A DNA stretch of 64,000 nt from positions 1,178,001-1,242,000 of the forward strand of contig NZ_CP121663.1 in NCBI RefSeq assembly GCF_029714285.1, written 5' to 3'. Origin of the DNA: Rhizobium sp. CB3090 (lineage in GTDB: Bacteria > Pseudomonadota > Alphaproteobacteria > Rhizobiales > Rhizobiaceae). Positions 7,274 through 16,250 of this stretch are shown one piece after another (the first letter of the stretch is position 1; each line of letters starts with the position of its first letter). A program made the translations under genes and the position numbers. The notes beneath the pieces are model-generated. The model was not told the DNA's origin. It made no database searches and was given only the letters and a program-made list of their open reading frames with translations.

Positions 7274-9724
7274 ATGACCCAAAAACTTGTCATCATCGGT
7301 AACGGCATGGCGCCCGGCCGCATGCTGGAACATCTCCTCGAAAAGGTGCCCGGCCGCTATGAAGTGACGATCTTCAACGCCGAGCCGCGCGTCAATTACG
7401 ACCGCATCATGCTCTCGCCAGTTCTTTCGGGCGAAAAGGATTATGAGCAGATCATCATCCACGGCGATGGCTGGTACATCAAAAACAACATCACCCTCTA
7501 CAAGGGCCATAAGATCGTCGCCATCGATCGCGTCGCCAAGACCGTCACATCGGATCATGGCGTCACCGAAAGCTACGACAAGCTGGTGATCGCCACCGGT
7601 TCCGTGCCCTTCATCATCCCCGTTCCCGGAAACGATTTGCCGGGCGTCCTGACCTATCGCGATCTGGACGACGTCAACGCCATGCTGCTGGCTGCACAAT
7701 CCCGCGCCAAGGCGGTCGTCATCGGCGGTGGTCTGCTGGGCCTCGAAGCGGCGGCGGGTCTCAGCTCGCGCGGCATGGATGTCACCGTTCTGCATGTCAT
7801 GCCGACGCTGATGGAGCGCCAGCTCGATCCGGCTGCAGGCTACCTTCTGCAAAAGGCCGTGGAGGAGCGCGGCATCAAGGTGATCACCAAGGCCAATACC
7901 AAGGCGATCGTCGGCAACGGCAAAGTCGAAGGCGTCGAATTGGCTGACGGCACCATCGTGCCGGCAACGCTGGTGGTCATGGCGGCCGGCATCCGTCCGA
8001 GCGCCGGGCTTGCGAAGGACGCCGGCCTTGCCGTCAACAGAGGCATCGTGGTCGACGCCGGCATGGGCACGTCTGACGGCGACATTTATGCGCTCGGCGA
8101 ATGCGCCGAAGTGGGCGGTCAGGTCTACGGCCTGGTGGCACCGCTCTATGAGATGGCGCGCGTTGCCGCCGCGCAGCTTGCCGGCGATACCTCCGCCGGC
8201 TTCGTGCATTCCGATACGCCGACCAAGCTCAAGGTCACCGGCATCGATCTCTTTTCGATCGGCGACTTTGCCGACGGCGACGATCGCGAGGAAATCGTGC
8301 TGCGCGATGCCGCGGCCGGCGTCTACAAGCGCGTGATCCTCAAGGACAACCGCATCATCGGCACCGTGCTTTATGGCGAGACGTCTGACGGTGCATGGTT
8401 CAACGATCTGAAGAAGAAGGCGACCGATATTTCGGAGATGCGCGAGACGCTGATCTTCGGCCAGGCCTACCAGGGAGGGTCCCCTCTGGACCCTATGGCG
8501 GCCGTTGCAGCCTTGCCGGATGATGCGGAAATCTGCGGCTGCAACGGCGTATGCAAGGGCAAAATCACCTCGACAATCACTGAAAAGGGCCTGACATCCC
8601 TGGACGAGGTGCGTGCCCATACCAAGGCGTCCGCCTCGTGCGGCTCCTGTACGGGGCTCGTCGAACAACTGATGTCGATCACGCTTGGCGACAGCTATAA
8701 CCCGGCCGCCGTCCAGCCGATGTGCGCCTGCACCGAGCTTGGCCATGACGATGTGCGCCGGCTGATCAAGGCCAAGGGGCTGAAGACCATCCCCGCCGTC
8801 ATGCAGGAGCTGGAGTGGAAGACATCCTGCGGCTGCGCGAAATGCCGGCCGGCACTGAACTATTACCTCGTCTGCGACTGGCCGGATGAATATGCGGACG
8901 ATTATCAGTCGCGCTTCATCAACGAGCGCGTTCACGCCAATATTCAGAAGGACGGCACCTATTCGGTCGTGCCGCGCATGTGGGGCGGCGTGACCAGTTC
9001 CAACGAGCTGCGCGCCATTGCCGATGTCGTCGACAAATTCGAGATCCCGATGGTCAAGGTGACCGGCGGCCAGCGCATCGACCTTCTGGGCGTGCACAAG
9101 GAAGACCTGCCCGCCGTCTGGGCCGATCTCGGCAAGGCCGGCTTCATCTCCGGCCAGGCCTATGCAAAGGGGCTGCGCACGGTGAAGACCTGCGTCGGTT
9201 CCGATTGGTGCCGCTTCGGCACGCAGGATTCGACCGGTCTCGGCATTCGCCTCGAGAAATTCATGTGGGGCTCGTGGACACCGGCAAAGCTCAAGATGGC
9301 GGTTTCCGGCTGTCCGCGCAATTGCGCCGAAGCAACCTGCAAGGACATCGGCGTCGTCTGTGTCGACAGCGGCTTCGAAATCCATTTCGCCGGTGCGGCC
9401 GGTCTCGACATCAAGGGCACGGAAGTGCTCGGCCTCGTCAAGACCGAGGACGAGGCGCTGGAGCATATCGTGGCGCTGACGCAGATGTATCGCGAGCAGG
9501 CCCGTTATCTCGAGCGCATATACAAATGGGCAAAGCGCATCGGCCTCGCCGAGATCCGTCGCCAGATCATGGAGGACGGCGAAAAGCGCAAGGCCTACTA
9601 CGAGCGCTTCGTCTTCAGCCAGAAATTTGCCCAGGTCGATCCCTGGTCGGAGCGTGTCTCCGGCAAGGACAAGCATGAGTTCAAGCCGATGGCGACGATC
9701 GGCTATCCGCAGGCCGCCGAGTAA
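7274..9724 (+). CDS. nirB: Assimilatory nitrite reductase [NAD(P)H], large subunit
   Basis: Six-electron reduction of nitrite to ammonium in the cytosol. The 816 residues show, in order: an FAD/NAD(P)H pyridine nucleotide-disulphide fold (VIIGNGMAPGR at the start, VVIGGGLLGLEAAAGL in the middle), a BFD-like [2Fe-2S] domain (CGCNGVCKGKI, CGSCTGLV), and the sulphite/nitrite reductase part. In the latter, C-x5-C (TCVGSDWCRFG) and C-x3-C (SGCPRNCAEA) hold the [4Fe-4S] cluster and sirohaem. The start at 7274 (MTQKLVIIG) is taken from the Rossmann motif; the frame is open ten codons further upstream. It is followed by nirD after 10 bp. Confidence 0.96.
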   Translation: MTQKLVIIGNGMAPGRMLEHLLEKVPGRYEVTIFNAEPRVNYDRIMLSPVLSGEKDYEQIIIHGDGWYIKNNITLYKGHKIVAIDRVAKTVTSDHGVTESYDKLVIATGSVPFIIPVPGNDLPGVLTYRDLDDVNAMLLAAQSRAKAVVIGGGLLGLEAAAGLSSRGMDVTVLHVMPTLMERQLDPAAGYLLQKAVEERGIKVITKANTKAIVGNGKVEGVELADGTIVPATLVVMAAGIRPSAGLAKDAGLAVNRGIVVDAGMGTSDGDIYALGECAEVGGQVYGLVAPLYEMARVAAAQLAGDTSAGFVHSDTPTKLKVTGIDLFSIGDFADGDDREEIVLRDAAAGVYKRVILKDNRIIGTVLYGETSDGAWFNDLKKKATDISEMRETLIFGQAYQGGSPLDPMAAVAALPDDAEICGCNGVCKGKITSTITEKGLTSLDEVRAHTKASASCGSCTGLVEQLMSITLGDSYNPAAVQPMCACTELGHDDVRRLIKAKGLKTIPAVMQELEWKTSCGCAKCRPALNYYLVCDWPDEYADDYQSRFINERVHANIQKDGTYSVVPRMWGGVTSSNELRAIADVVDKFEIPMVKVTGGQRIDLLGVHKEDLPAVWADLGKAGFISGQAYAKGLRTVKTCVGSDWCRFGTQDSTGLGIRLEKFMWGSWTPAKLKMAVSGCPRNCAEATCKDIGVVCVDSGFEIHFAGAAGLDIKGTEVLGLVKTEDEALEHIVALTQMYREQARYLERIYKWAKRIGLAEIRRQIMEDGEKRKAYYERFVFSQKFAQVDPWSERVSGKDKHEFKPMATIGYPQAAE

Positions 9725-9734
9725 GGAGATGGAC

Positions 9735-10079
9735 ATGAACTGGCCCAATGAAAACTGGCATCCAATCGGCGACATCTCGGATATCCCGCTGCGCGGCGCG
9801 CGCTGCGTGAAGACACCGCAGGGCAAGATCGCAGTCTTCCGGACCGCCGAAAACGAAGTCTTCGCCATCGAGGATCATTGCCCGCACAAGGGCGGACCGC
9901 TTTCGCAAGGGATCGTGCATGGTGCAGCCGTCACCTGCCCGCTACATAATTGGGTCATCTCGCTTGAAACCGGCAAGGCACTCGGAGCGGACGAGGGTTC
10001 GGTTCGGACCATCCCTGTGCGCAATGAGAACGGCGTGCTGTCGATCAAGCTCGATAGTCTCATGATGGCGGCGGAATAG
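9735..10079 (+). CDS. nirD: Nitrite reductase small subunit (Rieske-type)
   Basis: Small partner of NirB, 114 residues. It has a Rieske-like fold with the pattern CPHKGGPLSQG and CPLHNWVISLETG, so both C-x-H-like pairs are present. The frame is open further upstream inside nirB, but GGAG at 9725-9728 lies 6 bases before ATG 9735 (MNWPNENWHP), which makes that the best start; ATG 9729 is too close to it. The operon order transporter-nirB-nirD-nasA is that of alphaproteobacterial nitrate assimilation. Confidence 0.94.
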   Translation: MNWPNENWHPIGDISDIPLRGARCVKTPQGKIAVFRTAENEVFAIEDHCPHKGGPLSQGIVHGAAVTCPLHNWVISLETGKALGADEGSVRTIPVRNENGVLSIKLDSLMMAAE

Positions 10080-10125
10080 ATGGTTTTGCGCCCAGTTCTA
10101 TCTTCGGCTCCCGGAGGGCACCTCG

Positions 10126-12783
10126 ATGTCCGCTGAGACCAAAACGACCTGCCCCTATTGCGGCGTCGGCTGCGGCGTCATCGCCAGCATCGATGATGAC
10201 GGCAAGGTTTCCGTCAAAGGCGATCCAGATCATCCCTCCAACTACGGGCGGCTCTGTTCCAAGGGGTCGGCGCTGGCGGAGACGATCGATCTTGATGGCC
10301 GGCTTCTCTATCCGGAGGTCGGCGGTCAGCGTGCGAGCTGGGACGACGCCCTCGATCTGGTGGCGAACCGTTTTTCGGAAACCGTCGCCGCCCATGGTCC
10401 GGATTCGGTCGCTTTCTATGTCTCCGGTCAGTTTCTGACCGAAGACTATTATCTTGCCAACAAGCTGATGAAGGGCTTTATCGGCTCGGCCAATATCGAT
10501 ACCAATTCCCGGCTCTGCATGTCCTCCTCGGTTGCCGGCCATCGCCGCGCCTTCGGTTCGGACACGGTGCCCGGGACCTATGAAGACCTCGAATTGGCCG
10601 ATCTGGTGATCCTGACCGGCTCCAATCTCGCCTGGTGTCATCCGGTCCTCTACCAGCGCCTTGCAGCCGCCAAGGCAGAGCGTCCCGGAATGAAGGTCGT
10701 CGTCATCGATCCACGCCGGACGATGACCTCCGATATCGCCGACCTGCATCTGGCAATTCGTCCGGATGGCGATGTCGCTCTATTCACGGGCCTGCTTGCC
10801 CGTCTGGCCCAGAGCTCCGCCATCGACGAGAATTTCATTGCGACCCATACCGAAGGCTTCTCGGACGCTTTCGCGGAAGCCTCGGCGTTGAGCTTCAGCG
10901 ACCTGCTCGACAAGACCGGCCTGCCGGCTATGCAACTGCGCGAGTTCTTCCGCCTGTTCGAAACGACGGAAAAGGTCGTGACCTGCTATAGCCAGGGCGT
11001 CAACCAATCATCCTCCGGCACCGACAAGGTCAACGCGATCCTCAATTGCCATCTCGCCACAGGACGCATCGGCCGCCCCGGCATGGGGCCTTTCTCCTTG
11101 ACCGGCCAACCGAACGCCATGGGCGGACGCGAGGTCGGCGGGCTCGCCAACATGCTTGCCGCCCATATGGCAATCGAAAATCCAGACGATAGGGATCGTG
11201 TGCAGCGCTTCTGGAAATCCCCAGTCATCGCAGCGCGACCTGGACTGAAGGCCGTCGACATGTTCCGCGCCGTTGCCGACGGCCGCGTCAAAGCCTTGTG
11301 GATCATGGCGACCAATCCGGTGGTTTCGATGCCGGATGCCGATGCGGTCGAAGCAGCTATCAAGGCCTGTCCTTTCGTCGTCGTTTCCGATGTCCTGCGG
11401 CAAACGGATACGACGCGACACGCGAATGTGTTGCTGCCCTCCCTCGGCTGGGGTGAGAAGGATGGCACCGTCACCAATTCCGAACGCCGGATCTCCCGTC
11501 AGCGCGGCTTTCTCCCCTCGCCCGGCGAGGCGAAACCGGACTGGTGGCAGATGGCCGAAGTTGGCCGTCGGATGGGTTTCACCGAAGCCTTCTCCTTCCG
11601 CTCACAAGCGAGCATTTTTGCCGAACATGCCGCCCTTTCCAGCTTTGAAAACAACGGCAGCCGGGATTTCGATATCGGCGCCTACGAGCAGATCACAGCC
11701 AACGACTACAATGAGCTTTCGCCGCTCCAATGGCCGCAGCCTGCGGGAACGGCACCGCAGACGACGCGCTTCTTCGCCAAAGGCGGATTTTTTCACGCCG
11801 ATGGCAAGGCCCGTTTCGTGGCCGTGAAGATGCCCGTTTCGGACCGCACGAGTGCGGAATTCCCGTTCACGCTCAATACAGGCCGCATCCGCGACCAGTG
11901 GCACACGATGACCCGCACCGGCAAAAGCGCTCGGCTGTCATCGCATATCGCCGAACCCTTTGCTGAGATCCATCCCCGCGATGCGATCGAAATCGGCGTC
12001 AGCGATGCCAGCCTGATCGAGATCGAAAGCCCGCAAGGCAAGGTGATCGTTCGGGCATTGGTGACGGAACGACAGGCGCGCAGCAGCCTGTTCGTGCCTA
12101 TGCATTGGAATGACAGCTTCGCCGCAAAGGCGCGCATCGATACCGTCGTCGCACCCGTGACCGATCCCTTTTCCGGCCAGCCGGCTTCGAAAAATGTCGC
12201 TGTTGCGGCGCGTCCTTTCGAGGCATCACACTACGGCTTTGCAGTCTCCGTGGCAAAGCCGCAGCACCTCGAAGCTGCCTATTGGGCGCTCGCCAAGGCG
12301 GATGGCGGATGGCGGACGGAACTGGCTTTCGACGAGGCAGAGGAAGATTGGGCGGAGTGGTGCCGCGCCACATTCGACATTCCTCCAGATGTCGAACCGC
12401 TCGGTTACGCCGATCAAACTTCCGGCGATCTGCGTCTGGCCTTCTTCGACGGGGACCGGCTGATTGCGGCGCTATTTCTGGCGCGCCAGCCGGTGGCCGT
12501 CGCTCGCAACTGGGCAATCGCGCAACTCTCAGCATCGCACGGCAATATGCGCAAACGCTTTGCCCTCGTCGCCGGCCGGCCAGGCGCCAATACGCCTGAC
12601 CCCGGTGCAACCGTCTGCTCGTGTTTCGGCGTCGGCGTCAACCAGATCGTGGGTGCGGTTCGCAATGGTTGCCACAGCGTCGAAGCCGTCGGCAAAGCGC
12701 TGAACGCCGGAACCAATTGCGGCTCCTGCCGCGCCGAAATCCGCGGGATCATCGATGGGCGCCTTGCGACCGCGGCGGAATAG
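10126..12783 (+). CDS. nasA: Assimilatory nitrate reductase, catalytic subunit
   Basis: Molybdenum bis-MGD enzyme reducing nitrate to nitrite in the cytosol; there is no Tat signal. It has 885 residues. The N-terminal [4Fe-4S] site reads CPYCGVGCGV with a further Cys in GRLCSKGSAL, followed by the molybdopterin oxidoreductase and dinucleotide-binding domains. The last 60 residues are a BFD-like [2Fe-2S] domain (CSCFGVGVNQIVGAV, TNCGSCRAEIRG), as in NasA proteins that take electrons from NAD(P)H-linked partners. It lies 46 bp after nirD and is the last gene of the operon. No sirohaem synthase gene follows it here. Confidence 0.95.
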   Translation: MSAETKTTCPYCGVGCGVIASIDDDGKVSVKGDPDHPSNYGRLCSKGSALAETIDLDGRLLYPEVGGQRASWDDALDLVANRFSETVAAHGPDSVAFYVSGQFLTEDYYLANKLMKGFIGSANIDTNSRLCMSSSVAGHRRAFGSDTVPGTYEDLELADLVILTGSNLAWCHPVLYQRLAAAKAERPGMKVVVIDPRRTMTSDIADLHLAIRPDGDVALFTGLLARLAQSSAIDENFIATHTEGFSDAFAEASALSFSDLLDKTGLPAMQLREFFRLFETTEKVVTCYSQGVNQSSSGTDKVNAILNCHLATGRIGRPGMGPFSLTGQPNAMGGREVGGLANMLAAHMAIENPDDRDRVQRFWKSPVIAARPGLKAVDMFRAVADGRVKALWIMATNPVVSMPDADAVEAAIKACPFVVVSDVLRQTDTTRHANVLLPSLGWGEKDGTVTNSERRISRQRGFLPSPGEAKPDWWQMAEVGRRMGFTEAFSFRSQASIFAEHAALSSFENNGSRDFDIGAYEQITANDYNELSPLQWPQPAGTAPQTTRFFAKGGFFHADGKARFVAVKMPVSDRTSAEFPFTLNTGRIRDQWHTMTRTGKSARLSSHIAEPFAEIHPRDAIEIGVSDASLIEIESPQGKVIVRALVTERQARSSLFVPMHWNDSFAAKARIDTVVAPVTDPFSGQPASKNVAVAARPFEASHYGFAVSVAKPQHLEAAYWALAKADGGWRTELAFDEAEEDWAEWCRATFDIPPDVEPLGYADQTSGDLRLAFFDGDRLIAALFLARQPVAVARNWAIAQLSASHGNMRKRFALVAGRPGANTPDPGATVCSCFGVGVNQIVGAVRNGCHSVEAVGKALNAGTNCGSCRAEIRGIIDGRLATAAE

Positions 12784-12823
12784 CCGACGCAAAGGCTGAT
12801 CGCGGGGCGGAACAAAGCGTCAA

Positions 12824-12849
12824 GTCTCCCGTTTTGAAAACCGGGAGAC
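12824..12849 (+). terminator. Hairpin between nasA and ku, covering the ku ribosome site
   Basis: GTCTCCCG (12824-12831) pairs exactly with CGGGAGAC (12842-12849) around a 10-base loop. No T run follows on the plus strand, so it is a weak intrinsic terminator for nasA. Its right arm contains the GGGAG that serves as ribosome site for the ku start at 12856, so in an mRNA it would hide that site. Confidence 0.5.
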
Positions 12850-12855
12850 CGACAC

Positions 12856-13659
12856 ATGGCGCCGCGTTCCTTCTGGAAAGGCTATCTCAAACTCTCGCTC
12901 GTGACCTGCCCCGTCGCGATGACGCCGGCCGTGTCCGAGAATGAAAAGATCCGTTTCCACACCCTCAACCGCGAGACTCGGAGCCGGGTGGTCAGCCAGT
13001 ATGTCGACTCCGTCACCGGCAAGGCCGTGAAGGAGGATGACGAGGTCAAAGGCTACGAGCGTGGCGAAGGCGATTATGTGCTGATCGAAGACGACGAGCT
13101 GGAATCCGTCGCGCTCGAAAGCACTCGCACCATCGATATCGATGTCTTCGCCCCTCGCGACTCCATCGAATGGATTTGGCTCGACCAGCCGCACTATCTG
13201 ACCCCCGACGACCCCGTCGGCGAGGAAGCCTTCTGCGTCATCCGCGATGCCATGGAAGCGACAAAGACGGTCGGCATCTCCCGCCTGGTCATGTATCGCC
13301 GCGAGCGGGCCGTTATGCTCGAGCCCCGCGACAAAGGCATCGTGTTATGGACATTGCGCTATGGCGACGAGGTTCGGGATGCCGCCGCCTATTTCGAAAC
13401 AGTCAAAGCGGACAAGGTCGATCCGTCTTTGATGTCGCTCGTCTTGCAATTGATCGACGAGCAAACGAAGCCCTGGGCGCCTTCCATGGCAAGCGATCCG
13501 GTGCAGGACAAGCTGCACGACCTGATTGCTGCGAAAAAGAATGGCCGGAAACGGCCGGCCAAATCCAAACCTGACGCCGAAGCGTCGCCGAGCAATGTCA
13601 TCAACATCATGGATGCCTTGAAAAAGAGCCTCGCTGCTGCCTCGAAAGCCAAACGCTAG
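12856..13659 (+). CDS. ku: Ku protein (bacterial non-homologous end joining), copy 1
   Basis: Homodimeric DNA-end binding protein that recruits LigD to double-strand breaks. It has 267 residues with the Ku core: SFWKGYLKLSLVTCPVAM at the start, then VKGYERGEGDYVLIEDDEL and KGIVLWTLRYGDEVR. The C-terminal 50 residues are Lys/Ala-rich (KKNGRKRPAKSKPDAEAS), as in other rhizobial Ku proteins. It is on the plus strand and converges on ligD with 50 bp between the stops. A second Ku gene sits on the far side of ligD and differs clearly in sequence, so this is an old duplication rather than a recent copy. Confidence 0.96.
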   Translation: MAPRSFWKGYLKLSLVTCPVAMTPAVSENEKIRFHTLNRETRSRVVSQYVDSVTGKAVKEDDEVKGYERGEGDYVLIEDDELESVALESTRTIDIDVFAPRDSIEWIWLDQPHYLTPDDPVGEEAFCVIRDAMEATKTVGISRLVMYRRERAVMLEPRDKGIVLWTLRYGDEVRDAAAYFETVKADKVDPSLMSLVLQLIDEQTKPWAPSMASDPVQDKLHDLIAAKKNGRKRPAKSKPDAEASPSNVINIMDALKKSLAAASKAKR

Positions 13660-13702
13660 AGTGCCGTTCGTTCATTTGAACGCACCCAGGTCGCTCTAGC
13701 TT
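13657..13702. terminator. Palindromic region between converging ku and ligD
   Basis: The short space between the two stops contains CTAGAGTG near 13657 and CGCTCTAG near 13693, with a small GTTC/GAAC dyad in between. It could end transcription from both sides. It is not a textbook GC stem with a T run. Confidence 0.35.
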
Positions 13703-13709
13703 TTTGAAT

Positions 13710-16247
13710 CTACCGCGCTCTGCTCTTGGATTTTGCTTTTTCCAGAGGTACCGCGGCTGCCCGAAAATCTGCCCAGGGGTCGGACCGAAGCGCCGCGAGC
13801 CGGGTGGGCGTGTTGTTGACGGTGAAATAGGCCGGCCCGATCGCGGGGCTGAGTTCCTCCCAGGCGAGCGGCATCGAGACCGCAGCACCCGGCCGCGCTC
13901 GCGTCGAATAGGGCGCCACGGCCGTCGAACCGCGCTGATTGCGCAGATAATCGACCAGGATTTTGCCATGACGCTTCGATTTGGTGATGGTGGAAACGTA
14001 GCGCTCGGGGCTGTCCGCCGCCATCTGATCGGCGATGGATTTCGTAAAAGTCTTGACCGCCAACCAATCTGCTATTGGTTTCAATGGCGACACGACATGC
14101 AGACCCTTGCCGCCTGACGTCTTGATGAAGGTCTCCAGCCCAGCCTCTTTCAAACGATCACGCGTTTCTTCCGCCGCTTCGATTACCCGCTCCCAAGGCA
14201 CGCCCGGCCCGGGATCGAGATCCATGATGATCATATCGGGATGCTCCCAATCGGCAATCGTGATCCCCCAGGGGTGGAGTTCCAGCGATCCCCCCTGCAC
14301 GAGGCCAATCAGGCCATCGAGATCATCGATGCTGACAAGCGGCTCCTCATCCTTTTCCTTCGGATCATGGATGAGGACGATGTTCTTGTTCAGGCCTTTC
14401 CACGCATGCTTTTGGAAAAAGCTTTGGCCATTGATGCCATCGGGGCAACGCAGCAGCGCCAATGGTCGCTGGACGACAAAGGGCGCCATGTATCTCCAGA
14501 CATCGGTGTAATAATCGGCGAGACCTTCCTTGGTAACGCCCTCATCCGGCCAGTAGATGCGGTCTGGATGGGTGAGGACAACCGTCCGCTTCGGCAGCTC
14601 TGGCTCTACAGCCGAACCGGCCGATGTCTCGCGGACAATTTCAGTCGCAGGCTTATCTTCGCGCAGACCGCGGAATGCGGCGTGCCGTAAGAGACCGTCC
14701 CCTGTCCATGTGCGGAACTCGATTTCGGCAACCAATTCCGGACGAACGAAACGAACACCGCGCGCTTCATCGGCGCTGAGGCGTTTCTCGAACGGGTTTT
14801 CGTCAGTGCGCATACCTTCGAGTTGAGAATACAAATCCTCGGCAACCTTGTTGGTAAATCCAGTGCCGACGCGGCCGACATGCTGCAGTTTGCCCTTCTC
14901 GAAAATGCCGAGCACGAGGGAGCCTATCGCCTTGCGCGCCGTCGATGAGGGTACATAGCCTGCAATGACGAACTCCTGCCGGGAGGAACACTTCGATTTC
15001 AGCCAACCTTTGCCGCGGCCGGAGCGATAGGGTTCGTCGGCACGTTTCGACACAATGCCTTCCAGGCTCAGGCGGCAGGCATGTTCCAGCATCAGGTCGC
15101 CATCAGCATCGAAATCGCTACTGAAGCGGAGTTTGCCGGTCCCCGAGGGGATGATTTTCTCCAGCATTTTCTTTCGTTCCATCAACGGGGCATCGCGCAG
15201 ATCATATCCGTCGAGATAGAGGAGATCGAAGAAGTAGAGGACGAAACGATCGCTCCTGCCGTCGCTTAGATCGGCCTGCAATGCTGAGAAATCCGATGCG
15301 CCGGAACCGGTCTCGACCACCAATTCTCCATCCGCAAGCATCGTCTTGACGGGAAGGCCGGCGAGCTGGGTCAGAAGCGTTTTCCCGAACTTGTCCGACC
15401 AGTCGAGACCGCTACGCGTCAGCAGCTTGACGCGCCCGTCTTCGATACGGGCTTGCAAGCGATAGCCGTCGAACTTGATCTCGTGGAGCCATTGCTTCCC
15501 GCTCGGCGGCTTCTTCGTCAGCGTCGCTAATGTCGGCGGCACGAAATCGGGCAAAGCCGCCTTTTTAGCCTTGTTCACAGACGAAGGATCAGCCTGAGTT
15601 CTCACTGCCGGCCGTTGGGCTTGCTTACGCTTGGCTGCCGGCTGCTCGATCTTTCCCGTCTTCGAAGACCATCCGGGCTCTTCTCCTTCGAGCTCTTCGA
15701 TCAACCGGCCGGTCTTCACCGATTCCGGTCGCTCTTCGAGAATATCATCCGCCCCCTCGGGGCGGGCCGCCTCATCGTCACCTTTGATGAGCAGCCAATT
15801 ATCCCGCTTTTCCCGAGCGCGTCTTGCCATGCGGACCAGGTGCCAGCGCCCGTGAAGTTTCTCGCCATGCAGCTCGAGCTCAATGTGACCTTTTTTGAAG
15901 CCCTTGTGCGGATCGCCATCCGGTTCCCAGGTACCGCGATCCCAAACGATCACCGAGCCGCCGCCATATTCACCCTTGGGAATAGTCCCCTCGAAATCGC
16001 CGTATTCGAGCGGGTGATCCTCCACCTCGACCGCAAGACGTTTGTCGCTTGGAACCAGGCTCGGACCCTTTGCAACGGCCCAGCTCTTCAAGACGCCGTC
16101 AAGCTCCAGGCGAAAATCATAGTGCAGGCGGCGGGCTGCATGTTTCTGGATGACGAAGCTGTTATGCCCGGCGGTCTTGCGCATGCGTCCCCTGGGTTCG
16201 GATGTTTTCGAGAAATCCCGCTTTTCATGATAGGTCTCAAGCGCCAT
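13710..16247 (-). CDS. ligD: ATP-dependent DNA ligase LigD (phosphoesterase-ligase-polymerase)
   Basis: Multifunctional end-joining enzyme of 845 residues. The order is the Pseudomonas/rhizobial one. The 3'-phosphoesterase domain lies at about residues 20-180 (HYDFRLELDGVLKSWAV, IPKGEYGGGSV). The ligase domain is at about 230-540, with the AMP-accepting Lys in EIKFDGYR (Lys258). The primase-polymerase domain is at about 555-840, with the metal pair in MDLDPG (Asp676, Asp678) and ILVDYLRN. A Lys/Ala/Gln-rich linker (residues 195-232) joins the first two. The second ku gene ends only 3 bp before its start codon, so the two are co-transcribed. Confidence 0.97.
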   Translation of the reverse strand: MALETYHEKRDFSKTSEPRGRMRKTAGHNSFVIQKHAARRLHYDFRLELDGVLKSWAVAKGPSLVPSDKRLAVEVEDHPLEYGDFEGTIPKGEYGGGSVIVWDRGTWEPDGDPHKGFKKGHIELELHGEKLHGRWHLVRMARRAREKRDNWLLIKGDDEAARPEGADDILEERPESVKTGRLIEELEGEEPGWSSKTGKIEQPAAKRKQAQRPAVRTQADPSSVNKAKKAALPDFVPPTLATLTKKPPSGKQWLHEIKFDGYRLQARIEDGRVKLLTRSGLDWSDKFGKTLLTQLAGLPVKTMLADGELVVETGSGASDFSALQADLSDGRSDRFVLYFFDLLYLDGYDLRDAPLMERKKMLEKIIPSGTGKLRFSSDFDADGDLMLEHACRLSLEGIVSKRADEPYRSGRGKGWLKSKCSSRQEFVIAGYVPSSTARKAIGSLVLGIFEKGKLQHVGRVGTGFTNKVAEDLYSQLEGMRTDENPFEKRLSADEARGVRFVRPELVAEIEFRTWTGDGLLRHAAFRGLREDKPATEIVRETSAGSAVEPELPKRTVVLTHPDRIYWPDEGVTKEGLADYYTDVWRYMAPFVVQRPLALLRCPDGINGQSFFQKHAWKGLNKNIVLIHDPKEKDEEPLVSIDDLDGLIGLVQGGSLELHPWGITIADWEHPDMIIMDLDPGPGVPWERVIEAAEETRDRLKEAGLETFIKTSGGKGLHVVSPLKPIADWLAVKTFTKSIADQMAADSPERYVSTITKSKRHGKILVDYLRNQRGSTAVAPYSTRARPGAAVSMPLAWEELSPAIGPAYFTVNNTPTRLAALRSDPWADFRAAAVPLEKAKSKSRAR

Positions 16248-16250
16248 GGA

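Noticed and set aside
7142..9868. 908-codon open frame on the minus strand opposite nirB/nirD
   Set aside because: It is the mirror of a high-GC coding region, has low-complexity His/Asp/Arg composition, no ribosome site and no family motif; nirB is certain on the plus strand.
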